Assembly (NCBI RefSeq): GCF_040802235.1
Contig: NC_133161.1
Location: forward strand, 146,125,121-146,189,120
Length of the DNA: 64,000 nt
Reading direction: 5' to 3'
DNA from: Manis javanica
Taxonomy: Eukaryota > Chordata > Mammalia > Pholidota > Manidae
Part shown: piece after piece, positions 16,401 through 31,400 of the stretch
How the letters are laid out: each line of letters begins with the position of its first letter
Numbering within the stretch: the first letter of the stretch is position 1
Program-made: the position numbers and the translations under genes
The notes under the pieces: model-generated
Databases searched by the model: none
Told to the model about the DNA's origin: nothing
The model's input: only the letters and a program-made list of their open reading frames with translations

Positions 16401-19400
16401 ACCAGTGTTTTATGTGGTTAAGCATGCAGATACAAAGCTCCCTGCATTCTAGCCTCTTCCCATGATCCTTAAAGTCTAAGATTTAACATTACGTTAAAAA
16501 CATTTCTGGACAGGCACACACATAAAAATTGAAGAGATACAGCAGCACTTTGAGAGAAAAGCCAGTCTCCACATGTAGCCCCCACCCCCCAGGTCCCCAT
16601 CCAGGGGACCAGCGTCACTGAGGAGCTGGCCTTCACTGCCTAGGTATCCGTGTCCTGGATGGCCCCCTTACGGACAGCATGGAGGCTGTGGCCTTCAACA
16701 AGCACTATCAGATCAATGACATCTACAGCTGCAGGTGAGGCAGGGCCGGGAGGGTGAGAGGGCGAGAGGCCGGGGCACCTGGGACAAATCCTGACAAAAG
16801 GACAGCAAAATGGGCTGATGGGTAGGGCCCAGCAGCGTCTTCTCACAGGCCTCGGCCTGGTCCCTCCCCTTCCTGTGTCCAGATCCCCAGCCACTGGGTT
16901 CTCAGGCTTAAGTCTCAGGTCACCCCAGTAATTGGGATGCCACACGAGTGCTCCAGCCAGCCCCCTGTTCACTTATTTAATAAATTTACAGGCCTCTGGG
17001 AGAAAGTGGGCTGTCTCCAGCCACAGCTGAGCTGAGTGCCCAGCACCAGCCCTACACACGTAAATGCACCTGCAGCTCCAGGTTATGGTTAAGGCAGGGC
17101 CGGGGGCATGGCAGTGGGTGGGGTGAGGGCAGGAGTATGGAGGAACTGAGGTACTGAGGACACCCGTTACACCCCGGGCAGTACCTCCCTAAAATCCATG
17201 ACGTCATCCACAGTGTGCATTTCCTCCTAGAGAGCCCCTCAGACCCGAGAACCTGCCCAGACTGAACACTCCCTTCACGGTGCCCTGCCATCCAGCCTAG
17301 TGTTGGATCCCCAACTCGGGAGAGGGGTGGTCCCCTGTCCCTTTCTTCTTTATGTATTGTCTCCTGCTCCCTGGGGCCTGAGAAAGGATTTTTAGGGGCG
17401 GGATAGAGCAATGCTAAACGGGGCTGGTTTCCAAGGTAAAGCACCATAGCACACACTTCAGTTTCCCCTTGGGAATGAGGGCTGAGCCCTTAAACCCTGT
17501 CCCAGGAGGCCCGGTGTGCAGCCTCAGCCCAGCCCTGGCTCCCCCCTCCGGGTGTTTCTCAACAGCTGGGGACCCGATGACGATGGGAAGACGGTGGATG
17601 GCCCCCACCAGCTTGGAAAGGTAACTGAGCTGCAGGCAGACTTTGGGGGGTCCAGGACACCCTCTTCATTCAGCTCCTACAACTACTGCAGGTTGCTCCC
17701 TCCCACAGCCCCGTTTGCAATGCCCGCCTCCTCTGGGAAGGATGCTCCTAACCTGGAGGAGGGGAGTGTGGGGGACACTGGTTCTTAGAGAGAGGAAACA
17801 GTGCTTTTGGTTGTTACCCTCTGGTTGTGCGCTCTGCCCCCGTGTCTGGCCTGTCCTATCAGATAAGCAGCGTACACGCATCCAACAGCCGCTCAGCTGA
17901 CAGCTGCATCCTCACCTTGTGCCCCTCCCTCAGTCTCTCTCTCCTGTGCCCAGTGCCTTTGGGCTCTTTGCCTTCTCTTTGTAGAAGTCAGGGAGAGAGC
18001 GGCTGGTAGGAAGGTGGAGGTCTTTCCCCCGGCTGACCCCCGACGCGTCTGCTCCTCAGGCCGCCTTGCAGCATGGAGTGCTGGCAGGCCGCCAGGGCTT
18101 CGGGAGCATCTTCGTGGTGGCCAGCGGCAATGGGGGCCAGCACAGTGACAACTGCAACTATGACGGCTACGCCAACTCCATCTACACGGTCACCATCGGT
18201 ACCGCCTTGGGCTCCAGGAGCACGTGCGCGTGTGTGTGTGTCGCCTAGTGGGAGGGGCTGTGAGTCTGGCATCTATGTGTGTGTGTGCCACCCACTGGGA
18301 CTCACAGTAGATAGTACATGTTGAGGAAAATGAACGTGTGGGTGGATGAACAGGTTCAGGGGGGAATGCCCCCAGGTTTACCCAGACCTGTCGCATTAGG
18401 TTGCATGAAGGCACAGAACGCCCTCTGCCATTTGAGGCTGCCTGTTCAGGCAGGGTTGTGGACACTCTGAGAGTCTTGGGCCACGAGGTTCATTTTTTAA
18501 AGTCAGGACAGCCTCCCGGATGATAACTCGGAGATAACTGTGATATTATCAGGCCCTCATCTCAGCTTGCATTTCCACTGCTCTGTCCCCAGGTGCTGTG
18601 GACGAGGAGGGCCGGATGCCTTTCTATGCGGAGGAGTGTGCCTCCATGCTGGCAGTCACCTTCAGCGGCGGGGACAAGATGCTGCGGAGCATCGTGAGTG
18701 CCTCCCAAGTGTCCCCTCCTTGCCCCTGTGCCCACTCAGGGTCCTCTTCCCTGGCGGGTCCGTGTCTCAAGGGCCGTGCCACTGGGCAGCTGGAGCTGAG
18801 GACTCTAACTCAATCTGCATGCATGGTTTTTCAGTTTCAAATTTTAAAGTGGAAAGTATATTTCACGGCAGGAACTACCAAGTGTCACACTGATTACAGG
18901 ACTTTTCATTGTCTTCCTTCGGTAGAATCTGGGCTTTGACTAATTTCTGTGGGCTTGAAACAAACCTCACCCCGCTGCTCTTCAGCCTCCCATACACACC
19001 GTGAGTCCTGGGCCTCTGCTCCCAGGAGTAAGGCTGGCACCGTCCTTACAGGGTGGGCGGGGAGAGGAGCCGGGAATGTCTCCTTCAGCCCGAGAGGCGG
19101 CTCTTTCCTGGGGGCTGCAGCTTCCCCTTGGGGGAAATGAGATTGGAGCAAGGGAGAGGGGCTTCTCTGGCTATGAGAGCGTTTTCAAGAATTCAGGGTC
19201 TAGTGCCCGCTCCCAGCTGGCTGAGCTCCATCCCAGCAGGTGCAAGCCAGGTCTCTGGGCTGTGACCCTAGGCCTCCCTACCTGTCGCAGGGCAGCTGCC
19301 CCCAACAGGGTGATCCAGGCACGGCAGGCTCCTGGGAAGAGCTGAGCTGGTGCCAGGTGGTGTCAGATGTCCAGTGGCCCGGGTTGGGAGGTCCCTTCTG

Positions 19401-22400
19401 GGGCCACAGGCAGCTAGGCTGCTTTGTCTTCATGGAGTCAAATTCATATTCCAAAACTGAAATTGTGTTTTGCTAGTGGACTCCTGGTCAACCCTGTGTT
19501 CCAAGTCTCTGTGCCTCTTGACCCCAGCCCCCTCCCTCACCCTGGGGAGGGGAGGAAAGGGAGTCAACTACAGTAAAAGGGCCGGAGGCTTTGTTCGGCA
19601 GGCTGGGTTCAGATGCAGAGGGCACCCACCTCAGGCCAGGCCAGCTTGGGGGGAGGAGCAGGAATGTGCTGTGCTCTTCCAGCCCTGGCAGAGCCCTCAG
19701 GAACCAGGAGCTGCTCATCCTGGCCTCAGTTGGAGGCCAAGAAGGCTCCCAGCTCCCTGGCATAAACTCTCTGAACTCACCGCCGCTTCCCACCCTAGCC
19801 TCCACCTTCCACCTGAACTGTCCGGAAATGAAGAGAGAGATCGTTCAGTCACATCTCCATCTTTGGGACAGCCTTGCCTCGGAGACACCTCCCGTAGACA
19901 CTTTTTGTCCAATGGCCAGCTCGGTGGAGCTGACTCCCTGAGGGCAGGGCATCTGTTGCCCACCCTCTGGCTGTGGGGGGCACTTGGCTGGACCTTCCCA
20001 TGGCTGCCTGGGCCTCTGCCACTACAGGCAAGTTCATGGGCCCCACAGCTGCCCAGCGGACTGCCACCGAGAGGCTGTTCCCTTAACAGGAAAAAAAAAA
20101 AACCTGCTTCCTGGCAGAGAGCGGGCTTCCCACTCTCGTTGAGACCACAACCCGGATAGTTTTTTGAGTGAAACCTGCATGGTGTCTGAGTGAAAATTAC
20201 ATCTCCTGGCAGCTGCCATAACAACTGGGAGGGAAGCAGTGAGTATAACGGAGGCAAGGCAGCTGTTGGCACACTGGTTTCTGATCCCCAAAGAGAAGGT
20301 TGGAAGAAAAACTTCTCTGGTCTTCATATGGGCACCATGTGCTGGACCCAAGTGCCACTTAGTGGAGCAGACCTAGGCAGGGCCCACCTCTGCTCACCTC
20401 TGGCTCCAGGGTTGATGGGAGCTTGGAAAGGGCTTGATGCCAGGCAGACGCCGTCCCTCCCCAGGCGACCTCCTCCTCCCCTGCCCCTGCCCTCACCTCC
20501 CACCTCAGAACCACAGGTGAAGACGGGGCTGAGGCAGGGAGGCAGCGGGTCCTGTGGCCTGCCACGGCCAGGCTGGCAGGGGCTGCAGACGCCCACCCAG
20601 GCTGGCCCCCAGGGGCCAGGGGGCCGTGCGTTCCCCCTCCCCGGGAACGCACTTCCTTTGCTTGCACTCGTGTCACTCCAGCCCTGCCGGCTGGGCTTTC
20701 CTTGAACGGTGCCGTCAGTGTTGCCCCAGCTCTAGTCGGGGCCCCAGAGCTGCCCCGGCTGCTTCCCGTCTAGCAAGGCTGCCGGGTAGCAGGTGGCGAG
20801 AGGGGCCGGGGTGGTGAATCAGGGAGTTATCAGAGGAGCAGGAATCGGGAAACAGCTCGGCACCTAAGGCGTCCCCCATGTCCCCATCTCCTTGCCCCCT
20901 CGGCCAGACCCTCACAGGTAACTGTCCAACTGTCCTCTCAGTTCTCCAGAGAGCCTCTTGTGAGGCCTGCATTGTCCCAGCCTGCTCATGGGCCTCACTC
21001 TGGCCACAGCTCCAGCCCTCGCCAAGGAGGGGCCCCCAGGCGCTCTCAGAGAACCAACCCTGCCCCCTCTCCGCAGCACCTGTAAACCCAGCCCCTAACC
21101 CAGCCCCCTGCCCTCCTCTGCTTGCCAGGTGACCACTGACTGGGACCTTCAGAAGGGCACGGGCTGCACGGAGGGCCACACGGGGACCTCGGCTGCAGCC
21201 CCGCTTGCAGCGGGCATGATAGCCCTGATGCTGCAGGTGCGGCCCTGCCTCACCTGGCGAGACGTCCAGCACATCATTGTCTTCACAGCCACGCAGGTGA
21301 GAGCCTAGCAGGCGGACCTGCGGCCTGGCCCAGACCACCCCAGAGTTCTGGGCCCAGGACTGTGCAGGGGTCAGGAGGCTTCCGATTATTCCAGGTGTCC
21401 CAGTGTTAGGTGCCGAATCCCTTCAGAGTTGCATGTGCATAGAATGGGTGCAGGGGCCTGACCCAGACCACAGATCTAAACTCATTTGCACCCATTCTGC
21501 AGATGCTGTTTTACCTGCAAGGGAGAGCTCTGTCTGGGCTCCCTCGTTCTGGAGCTGGGACTCCTGGCTCCCTCTGTAGAAGCAGGCCGCTGTAGTGACG
21601 GCATGGGGCTTGACCTTGCGTCCCAGCTTCCCTTGGGGAATCCATTCCTAGTGGTGTTTGTGGGAGAGCCTGGCCTGGATCAGCCAGCAGACCAGGGGGG
21701 AGGGGGTGGCCAGAGTGAGCTTGCTGAGGCTCCTGGGAATCCAGGAGGCTAACCAGGGCCTCTGTTGTCAGTATGAGGACCACCATGCGGACTGGGCCAC
21801 CAATGAGGCAGGCTTCAGCCACAGCCACCAGCATGGATTTGGCCTGCTCAGTGCCTGGAGACTCGTTAATGCAGCCAAGGTGAACAGGTGTGGGCAGGGC
21901 AGGGGGCCCAGTGTGGAGTGACCGAGGGAGGGGGCCGCATGCCTGAAACATTGCCTGGCATGTCGTGGGTGCTTAATAAATGCTCATTCATTCCGTTTCC
22001 CCTCATCCCAGTTGATAGCCATCTTACGAGTGACAAAGCAGGTGCAACACTGGTGGCAATTTCCAGACTGTCGGTAGAGAGTGAGTGGGATCTGAGTGTA
22101 GCTCGGGACTTCAGGGTGCTCTGGTTCTCATCCGCCACCCTGGACCCAGCCCCTTCCTCTGGGTCCTTGGTCTGGTGCCGTAGGGAGCACACCTGTGCGC
22201 CAGCAGGAGTGTCAGGAGTGGAGGAGGGTGACCAGGAGAGGAAGGAAAGAGAGCTGAGCCCTGAAGGCGAAGTTGATGAGAGAGAAAAAGTGTGTGTTTT
22301 GGGGCAGGGGTGACATCAGTCGTGTTAGCTCACTCACCATCCCCCGCTCCCTTGAATAGATCTGGACGTCTGTCCCTTACTTGGCTTCCTATGCCAGCCC

Positions 22401-25400
22401 CGTGTTGAAAGAGAACAAGGCTATCCCACTGTCTCCCCGCTCCCTGGAGGTCCTGTGGAATGGTAAGTCCTCAGCAGGAAGGGGTTAATCCTGGGCTGAA
22501 GTTTGGGGCAGGGTGACGGGAAGCTGCACGCACCCTCCCTGCAGGGTTCCACCCCCTTCCTGGAGCCCCAGCCAGGCCTGGGGAGTTTTCTTTGGCCATT
22601 TTAGGGCATGTTACTGCTTCTGAGTTGGCCTGTCCCTTGGCTGCTGAAACAAGACCTTTCTCCTGAGTTACCAGCAGTGGGAAGGAGCTGCTGAGCAGTG
22701 GGTTGGACAGGCAGAAGGGAGGGGTGGGGAGGGACGGCAGGGCGAGACCAGGCAGGAGCTGAAAGATGCCCCTTCCAGCATTTGGCTCCCATGCTAAGAA
22801 CTTGCCAGACAGTCCCCCTCATCCCGTGGCCTTCAGGTGGAGTGGGGGGCCGGCAGTCGCTTCCTTTGCTTCTCGGGCTGTCTAATAGGGAGTCAGATGG
22901 GGTCTGCCAGGAGGGGTGGGATCACGGATGTCCCCCTGGACGGTCGCTGCCCACCCTCTGCCCCCACCTCCACCACCCCAGGGCCACTGGAACTATCTGA
23001 AGGTCTGGGAGAGATGTGGCCTTGTGTCAAGCGCAGAGGTTGAGCGCCTTGCCAGAGAAGAGGGAGGTCGGATCGAGGTGCTCGGCCTACAGGGTCGTCT
23101 GTCTGCAGACTTCCCAGGCTCCCTCGGGAGACTTCTCCTGGCCTCCAGCTCCTTGGGGTTTTTTTTTTTTCCCTTGAGGAATTTTGACAAGCAGAGTTAT
23201 TCGCTATTTCTTGTGAACATTGAAGCATGTCACGTCTTGTGTCTGAACCAGAGCTCCAGCCTCACCGTCCCCATCCTCCTAGGAAGGGACCCAACCAGAG
23301 CAAGGACAGGAGGAGGGGCCGAAGAAGGGTGCTGGGGTGGGGGTCCCGGCCGCTTCCCTGGGGGGCAGTCCCAGAGACAGGGGAGCTCGGGGGTGTGGCG
23401 CTGCCTCCTTGGAGGAGCTCTCTCCAAGAGAAGTCCTGTTCACGCTCCCTGACCACGGCCACCACTTGCCCAGTTCCCCGCTGTGTGGAAGTAACTCCTG
23501 GGCCCAGTCACGGCATTGTCCGTAAAAGGAATGCTATCTGGGAAGGGGCAGGAGGCGTGAGCCGAGGAGGAGAGCGCAGGAACGGTCCCAGGAATGCGGT
23601 CCAGCCAGAACCCCGGGCTCTGCGCTCCCAGTCTAGGAGACAGTGAGCCTTTAGCTTTCACCTCCCGCTTCCTGTCATCTAAGTGACTGTGGCCCACAGC
23701 TGCACCTGTCAAGTGAGGGGTTGACTTAGAAGAGGGCAAGAGGCCTTTCTGGCTTTGGTATCCTCTGCTTCCCACTAACCGGGGGGGGGGGGGCATTGCC
23801 CAGCCTGACAAGCTGCCCTAGGAGCAGAGGCATTGGGCAACCGCTGTTTGTTGCAGGAGGCTTGAGAGAGGACAGTCGCCCTGGGGGAAGCGGGAGGCGG
23901 GTGAGGGGAGGGAGGCGGAGGGAGCCAAAGGGGGCGACGGCTCAGGGAGTTGGGCAGGTGGAGCCCTTCGTGGGCTGGAGGGCAGTGAAGGGCAGTGAAC
24001 TCGGCTGAAACGGAGGCAGCCAACGTGTCTGTCCCTCTGCTGTGACTCTGTTGACACCAGAGCCGACAGCAGGGAAGGTACAAGCTGTGGGCGTGCTCGG
24101 AGGTTCAAGTCCAGTTAGAATAGATAGAGCGGCTCAGCCCTAGACAGTCAGGAAACCTTCCTTCGCCAATGGCCAAGCTATGGTCTCTCCTACCAAGACC
24201 TGAGTCGGGGTCTGAGGGCTGGAAAGTGAACTTCTGCCAGGTGGGGGGGGAGAGGGCTGAGTGTTGCTGAGATTGAAGAGCAGGTAAAATGCCTCTGCGA
24301 CTCCAGAGCAGTGGTGTGTCTAGTAGAACTTCCTAGGATAATGGAAATGTTCTCTATCTGTGCTGCTCAATTCAGTGCCACTGGCCATATAAGGCTATTG
24401 ATCACGTGAAATGAGGCCAGTGTGACTGAGGAACTAAATTTCAGTTTTATAATTAGATTTGGATAACCACATCTGGCTAGTAGCTGCCTCATCGGGCAGG
24501 GTGGCTCTGGAGCCGACAGGTTTTCGTTTCTCCTCACTGGCAGGAGAATATGTGGAAAAAGAGATTAGGGCCTCTCGGTTCTTTTATTATTTTTTTCCCT
24601 CCTTACCAATAGTTACTTTTATAATTTTTCTTTTGTTGGAGTACATATAATAAAATGCACCAATCTTAGTCCACAGCTCGATGCCCTTGGACACACATAG
24701 ACACTCATGCCACCATTACCAGATCACGATATTGAACGTTCTATTCTAATTCTTTCCTCCTCCACCTGTGTCACCCACACTCCCGCCTCCCTCCTCTCCC
24801 CGCAGCTCCTTCAGATCTGACTCCGGGCCTCAAAACTCTGCCAGAGGGTGGGAGAGTGAGAGTGGGGTTTGGGGGGGTGTCTCACACACAGGGGAGTCTG
24901 TGTTTATGGGGGGCTCCCGGCCACCCTGTGCACCTATCTTTTTATCCTTCCTGTGCCCTGCGCCTGCTGGCGAACCCTCTGCCAGTGAGGCGAAACCTGC
25001 TCCTTCATCTCCGACCCAGTCTCTGCCTCTCCTCTGGGTCTTCCTTCCCCTTCAAACATCCCAGGTCCACCTGCCATCCTTCAACCTCTCCAAGTGAACT
25101 AAGTAAAGCCGTTGCTCGCTTCTGTCACCCCTTAGCCCTGAAATGCCCCTGCTCGCAGCGCCCTTTCCTGCTCAGATGGGGCCCAGTCGGAGTCCCTCTT
25201 CTCAGCCTTCCTGGTGCCCTGACCCTGTGGAGAGGCCTTTGCAGCAGCCTCCCTCCCTCATCCGGCTTCTGCCACCCCCGCGGCTCCAGAGCTGTCTCCT
25301 GGCTTCTGTGCCCCAGCTGCTTGGTGCCCTAGTTTGCGATTAGTCCCGCACCATGAGCACCTTCTGAGACAGAATCCATGGTATTCCACCCTCCTTCACA

Positions 25401-28400
25401 TTTTCTTCCTCGACAGTGTGGCTGATTTTGTAACTTCATCTGTCACCTCTTCACTAAATGAGTCCTCGTCACAATCTCTTACTATGTTCCCTGACGAGTG
25501 AGAGGGTCGGAGATTTTCATAGCTTCCACAGGAGTGTGGGCAGAGAAAGCCCTGGAATCTTCGGCCCAGAGGGTAAGTTAGAAAGACCCCAACTACCAAA
25601 GACCAAATAATAATAAGCTGATGATCATCAGCTAAGGCTTGAGTGCTTTTTATGGCCTAAGCCCTGTTCTAAATATTAACTCAATGTATTAAGTCCTGTA
25701 AGTCTAGTAAAATAATTCTAATGTCCTCTGGTGCATGACCACCCAGCTCCCCATACACAGCAATACGAGAATGTGCGCGGCGTGCCACCATCTGCACGTG
25801 CTGACGGACAGGCACCCACAGGGCTCTTCTTGGACTCCGTGCTGTTCCGCAGTGTTCTGTGACAAGCCATTCACTCTGTAAGCCCTTCTCTGCCGTGTTC
25901 GTGCTCTCCTCCGAGTATTCTGTGTCTATTGTCCTTCATCTTTCTATTCCTAAATCACTGTGCTATTGGATATTCCACCAACATACTACATTTGACTTGT
26001 ACCAAATTTTGGATTTCGTCGCCACCTCTCACAAGCTAGCTTAACTGCCAGGTTTTCCCTTCTGCCACTGCCGCTACCAGTGCCTCGGCTCCCAAGCCTG
26101 AAACGCTGCGGTCTGCAGTCTCTCTGCAGCCCTTGCCCCTCCCCATTTCCTTCCCTATCCTTTCCTTGCAATTCAGCCTTTCAAGTATTTCTCTGAAATT
26201 GCTCTTGACATTGTCACTCATTCGTTCCACAAATATATGAGACCTACCTCACCCCAGGCACTGTATTGCATTCTAGGGATTCAGAGAGAAGACACAGTTC
26301 CTGCCCTCGAAGCGCTCAGTGTGGTAGGGAAAGACAAAGACAGTCGGTCTGCAAGCCAAGTATCATGTTGTAAGCACTGTAGAGGTGACACAGGTGTCAG
26401 AGGAGGGATGCCTCCTGCACCAGGGAAGACAGGAGGGTTTCTCAAAGCGAGCAGGGCCTAGCCTGAGCTTCACCGTGTGCCCCAGCCAGGAGAAGAGGGA
26501 CGTCCAGGCCGCAGGGCGTGTGCAGAGGCTGCGGTGTCTTCAGGGAGCTGCCAGGCACATGGTGTGGCTGGAGCACAAGGTGTGGGGGGCAGAGGAGGCC
26601 CTGAAACTACAGGCAGCAGGGCCCAGTGGAACCAGGTGTGCCGGTGGGGAAGGACGTAGGACTTTATCAAAACTGTGGGGAGCCTTTGAGGTAAACTGTA
26701 ATATCACCAATTGATGTTACCAGTAAGAAAGAAGGAGAGCAGCCAGTCATTCCCAAAGCCTCATCTCGTAGAGGTACCTCCGAAATCTTTACTGATGGAA
26801 TGATAGGGTGCTGGGGATTCCAGCCAAAGAATCTGGGAGGTGAAAGAATAGGGGGAATTGTTGATGGCCACAGATTGATAATTATGAAGTTAGTGTTGAG
26901 AACATCCGTTTCTCTCTACTTGTATACGTTTAAAATCTTCTATAATAAAAATTTATATATGTAAATATAAACATATTTATGTGTATATCTTTATATAAAT
27001 AAATATGTATTTTTTCACTATAGAAAGAGATTTCTAAGTTCTTAGGTTGGGCAGCTGATCAGTTAGTGGTGCCGTCAGACGAGACCAGGAAGCCAGGAGG
27101 AAGGACGGCTGAGCCAGGCAACCGCGTGGACCAGGGAAGGGAATTCCGGCTCTGTTGAGTTTGAAGCTTCTGGGCAGCATCTAAAGGTTCTATCTAGAAA
27201 GCAGCTGAATAAGTAAGTTTGCAGGTCTAGACTGGAGGTAATAATTTGGGAGTCAGTAGCATAAAAACAGAAGGAAAAGGTCTGGGAGAAAGAGAGACCC
27301 CCGGGGGACGGTAGACGGAGGGTAAGGGAGTAAAGGAGAGCCACTGTTACAGGTGGACCCTGGACAGGAGCCCCCGAGGAAATGAAGAGGCGGCGGAGAG
27401 GTAGGAGACGAATCAGGAGGACGGTATCGGGGCCCCAGGCGTCTGAGTGAGAGAGGCAGGTAGCCGAGGGCAGAAGGGCGGCCCTGGGCCCGTGGTGACC
27501 CAGAGACGCAGCCTTGCAGTGTGTCCGTAGGGGCAAAAGCGAGATCGCGGTTGGCTGAATCATTACCGGGGACAGAGATGATTTGTGGCTGAAGAGGGCA
27601 AATTGAACACGTGATTTTATCTCTTTCTCCCCAAACTTCCCTAGAATAAGAATAAAGGAATAAAAATGTTATAAGCAGAAGGACAAAGAGTGAGAGAGGC
27701 AATGGCAAATGAGGTTATTTCGTCACAGTTTCGGAAGATGGAAAAGGAAGGCAGAAGTGAGCAGGGCAAGAAAATCCCGTACAAATACCTGCAGGGGTGA
27801 TGCTGTGAAGCAAGCCCGTTCGTGCCGCAGTCCCAGAGCGCAGGACTCGCAGGACAGAGATGGGGTATGAGGCTAAAACCCAGGATCAGCTGACACGTAG
27901 ACCCCCGTGGACCTTCTCCCACCCTTAGCAGCCAGGTGCTGGCCCCTCCTTACCTGGGCAGGAACTGGGGAGTTTCTGCGCGGTGCAGCAGAAAGTGAGA
28001 GGCAGGGAGCGTGCCGCCGGGCCGGCCGCTCAGGAGACCGGAAGGGTCCTCCCTAGAGAAGTGGGGTGCCCTGGAGGTCCTGGTCTGCAGGCCCCTCCAT
28101 GGCAGGCCCCCGGCCGGTTCACCTGAGGGAAGCCCACCAGCTGAGAAGCTCCAACAATGGTTAGGACTTCAGGCTGACTTTGGAGGATAACAGGGCTCAC
28201 TCATTTGAAAAAAATCCTCCAAATATTTTCTAGTTTTGAGGAAGATTATTTTTGCTCAAAAACCGCAGCCTAATAATCACATGAGAGAGGGAAGTATGAA
28301 TATGTTCAGACGTGCAAGTGTTTCTCATGCTCCGTTTGTCTGAACTGCTTTGAAAGACCCTCTAGCCTGCTACAGTGAAGGGCAAACTAAGAGAAGAAAA

Positions 28401-31400
28401 GGAAGGTGGGGGGGAGGGAAGGTGAGGAGGGGAGAGGGGGGCAAGGAGGGAGAGACAGACAGAGACAGAGAGGGACCACCCCAACAGCAGCACAGCATAT
28501 AGGAATGAGCCCCAAGGGTCCACAGACAGACTCTCCAGGGGGAAATGGCATCGAGGGGGCCCCTGACTTGTTTGTCCATTGGAAACAGTAGTATTCAGAG
28601 AGGTTATGTGGTCCATCTGTGCCATTTGGGAAGAATTAGCTTCAGGGACATGAGTTGAAGTAAACATCAAAACTGGGCAGTTATTAACTCCAGAGGGGAA
28701 AACAGCAAATTGTTTAGAAAATGAATATGGTCATTGTACACTACTTGGCTAAAGTACATATAAAATTTATAAGGTCATTGTAAAGTAAAACAAATAGTCA
28801 TCTAACCAAGAATTGTGATGTGCTGATTTTGAGAAGGTGGAGAGGGTAAGGTAGGGGGTGCGGATGTGGCACTGAATCCTTATTCGCTCTCATCCAAAAT
28901 CAGTAAATAATGTCTCAAACTGATAAACCATAAAACAGCCACACATGCTTATTATATAGAAACATGAAAGTAGATCCCAGAAGAAAACAACTGAAAGTGA
29001 TAATAGGCATTTCCTTCTGGGGAGGGGTTCGCAGAGGTTCTGAGGAATGGTACGGAAATGCTTTTTCTACATCATAAGCACTCTAAACCAACTTTTCACA
29101 TCGACCCTGTGTGCTGTATATTCCACTGTGGTAGAGAAAGAAGTTAAGGATGAATGGGAGGGTGAGAAACAGAGATGGTGAACGTAGACATCTTTGCCAA
29201 GAAGTTGAACAGTGAAGGAAGAGAAATCACGTCCACCCCTTAGGTGGCCTGAATATTCCCTAGGTACCGACGTCGCACTTTCCGTATGCTGACCCGCGGC
29301 AGACCCCGTCTTACTGAGCGTCGCTTGATGGTGCTTCCCACATCCTGAGTGGCTTACAAACCGGCTGGTAGCAGCCCCACACTGAGCAAGTGTCCGCACC
29401 CTTTTTCCAAAAGCATTTGCTCACTTCTTGTCTCTGTGTCACATTTTGGTATTTGAGATTCTGTCATCATCATCATATTCGCTGTGGTGGTCTGTGATCG
29501 GTGGTCTTTCATGTCACATTGTAATTGTTTTGGGGCTCCACAAAACGCACCCACGTAAGCTGGCAAACTTAATAAAGGTTTTGTGTGTTCTGACTGGCCC
29601 GCCGACCAGCCCTTTCCCTGTCTCTGCCCCTCTCCTTGGGCTGCTCTACTCCCTGAGACACAGAAGTACTGGCTTTGGCCAGTTAGTAGCCCTGCGGTGC
29701 CCTCCAAGCGTTCGAGTGAGAGGAAGAGCCGCGCGTCGCTCCCTTTACATCAGAAGCTCAAAACGGTCAAGCTCAGCGAGGGCGGCACAGAAAAAGCCCA
29801 GACAGGCCGAAGTCTAGGCCTCTTGTGCCAGTCAACCCGGTTGTGGATGCCAATGAAAAGTTCCTGAAGGAAATCAGAAGTGCTTCTCCAGTGAGCACAG
29901 TAGTGATGAGAAAATGAAACAGCCTTAGTGCTGATAGGGAGGAAGTTCGGTCTGGAGAGATCAAACCAGCCAGAACATTTCCTCAAGCCAAAGCCTGGTC
30001 CAGAGCAGGGCCCTAATCTCTTCAATTCTGTGACGGCTGAGAGAGGTGAGGAGGCTGCAGAGGAAAGCTTGGGAGCTACCAGACAAGGCACCTGGTCCCC
30101 CAGGCGTTCTGATGGGGATGGGATCTCAGCAACGAGATCAATATTGCTTTCATGCTGCTGACAACGTCCATTCCACAGCCCATGGACCAAGGAGTAAGAC
30201 TGATTTTCAAGTCTTTAAAAAATACATTATTTAACGAGTGCATTTAAGAAATACATTTCATAAGGCTTTACCTGCCATAGGTAGGGATTCCTCTGATGGA
30301 TCCTGGCAAAGTCAATTGAAAACCTTCTGGAAAGGATTCAGTATTCCAGATGCCATTAAGAGCATTCATGATCATGCGAAAAGGTCAAAATAGCAACATC
30401 AACAGATTCAGAAGTTGATTCCAACCCTCACAGATGACTTTGAGGTTCAAAACTTATCTAGAGGAAGTCACTGCAGGTGTAGTGGAAACAGAAGAGAACT
30501 AGGATTAGAAGTGGGGCTTAAAGATGTGACTGAATCGCTGCATCTCATGATGAAACTTGAATTGATTTCTTATGGATGAGCAAAGAAAGTGGTTTCTTGA
30601 GATAGAATATCCTGCTGGTGAGGATGCTGTGAAGTTTGTTGAAATGACAACAGAGGATTTAGAATATTTCAAAAAGTGTTGATAAAGCGGTGACAGGTTT
30701 TGAGAGACTCAATTGACTCCGATTTTGAAAGAAGTTCTACTGTGGGTAAAATACCAAACAGCATCCAAGCCTACAGAGAAATCGTTTGTGAAAGGAAAAG
30801 TCAATATATGCAGCGAATTCATCAATGTCTTATTTTTAAAAATTTCCCCAGCTGCCCCAGCCTTCAGCGACCACCAGGCTGATCAGCCGGCAGCCACCAC
30901 CATGGAAGCAAAACCTTCCAACAGCAAAAAGATTATGACCTGCTGAGAGCAGGTTGACGGTTAGCATTTTTAGCAACGAATTATTTTTTAATTAAGGTAC
31001 AGACACTGTTCTTTTTAGATGTAATACTATTGTACACTGAATAGACTATACTATAATGTAAACATAACTTTTATATGTTTACATATACACCGGGAAACCA
31101 AAAATTCGTTTGACTCCCTTTATTGCAGTGGTGGGGAACTGAACCCACATCTCTGAGGTCTGCCTGTATTGTAATCCTCCTGTCAACCCGATGACTGTTA
31201 CTATCCCCATTTGGCAGATAAGGAAACACAAATCCAATTCTCATAGCTAGAAAATGGCAAAGCTGGGATTTGAACCCAGGCTGAAGGGCGCCAGAGCCCT
31301 TGGTGGGCAGAAGGCAGTGAGAGCTGAGAAAGGGTTTGTTTTTGTTTTTCGTTTTTAGTGGGAAAGACATAAGCAAGAAGATCCAGCCAAGAAGATGGCT

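Noticed and set aside
19470-20817. Open frames of 170-230 codons in PCSK7 intron 7
   Set aside because: GC-rich, mutually overlapping, with no recognisable domain and no matching splice sites.
29583-30946. Open frames that could suggest a host TIGD-like gene
   Set aside because: They are decayed Tigger1 transposase pieces between transposon ends, with many stops and a missing core; no intact gene.
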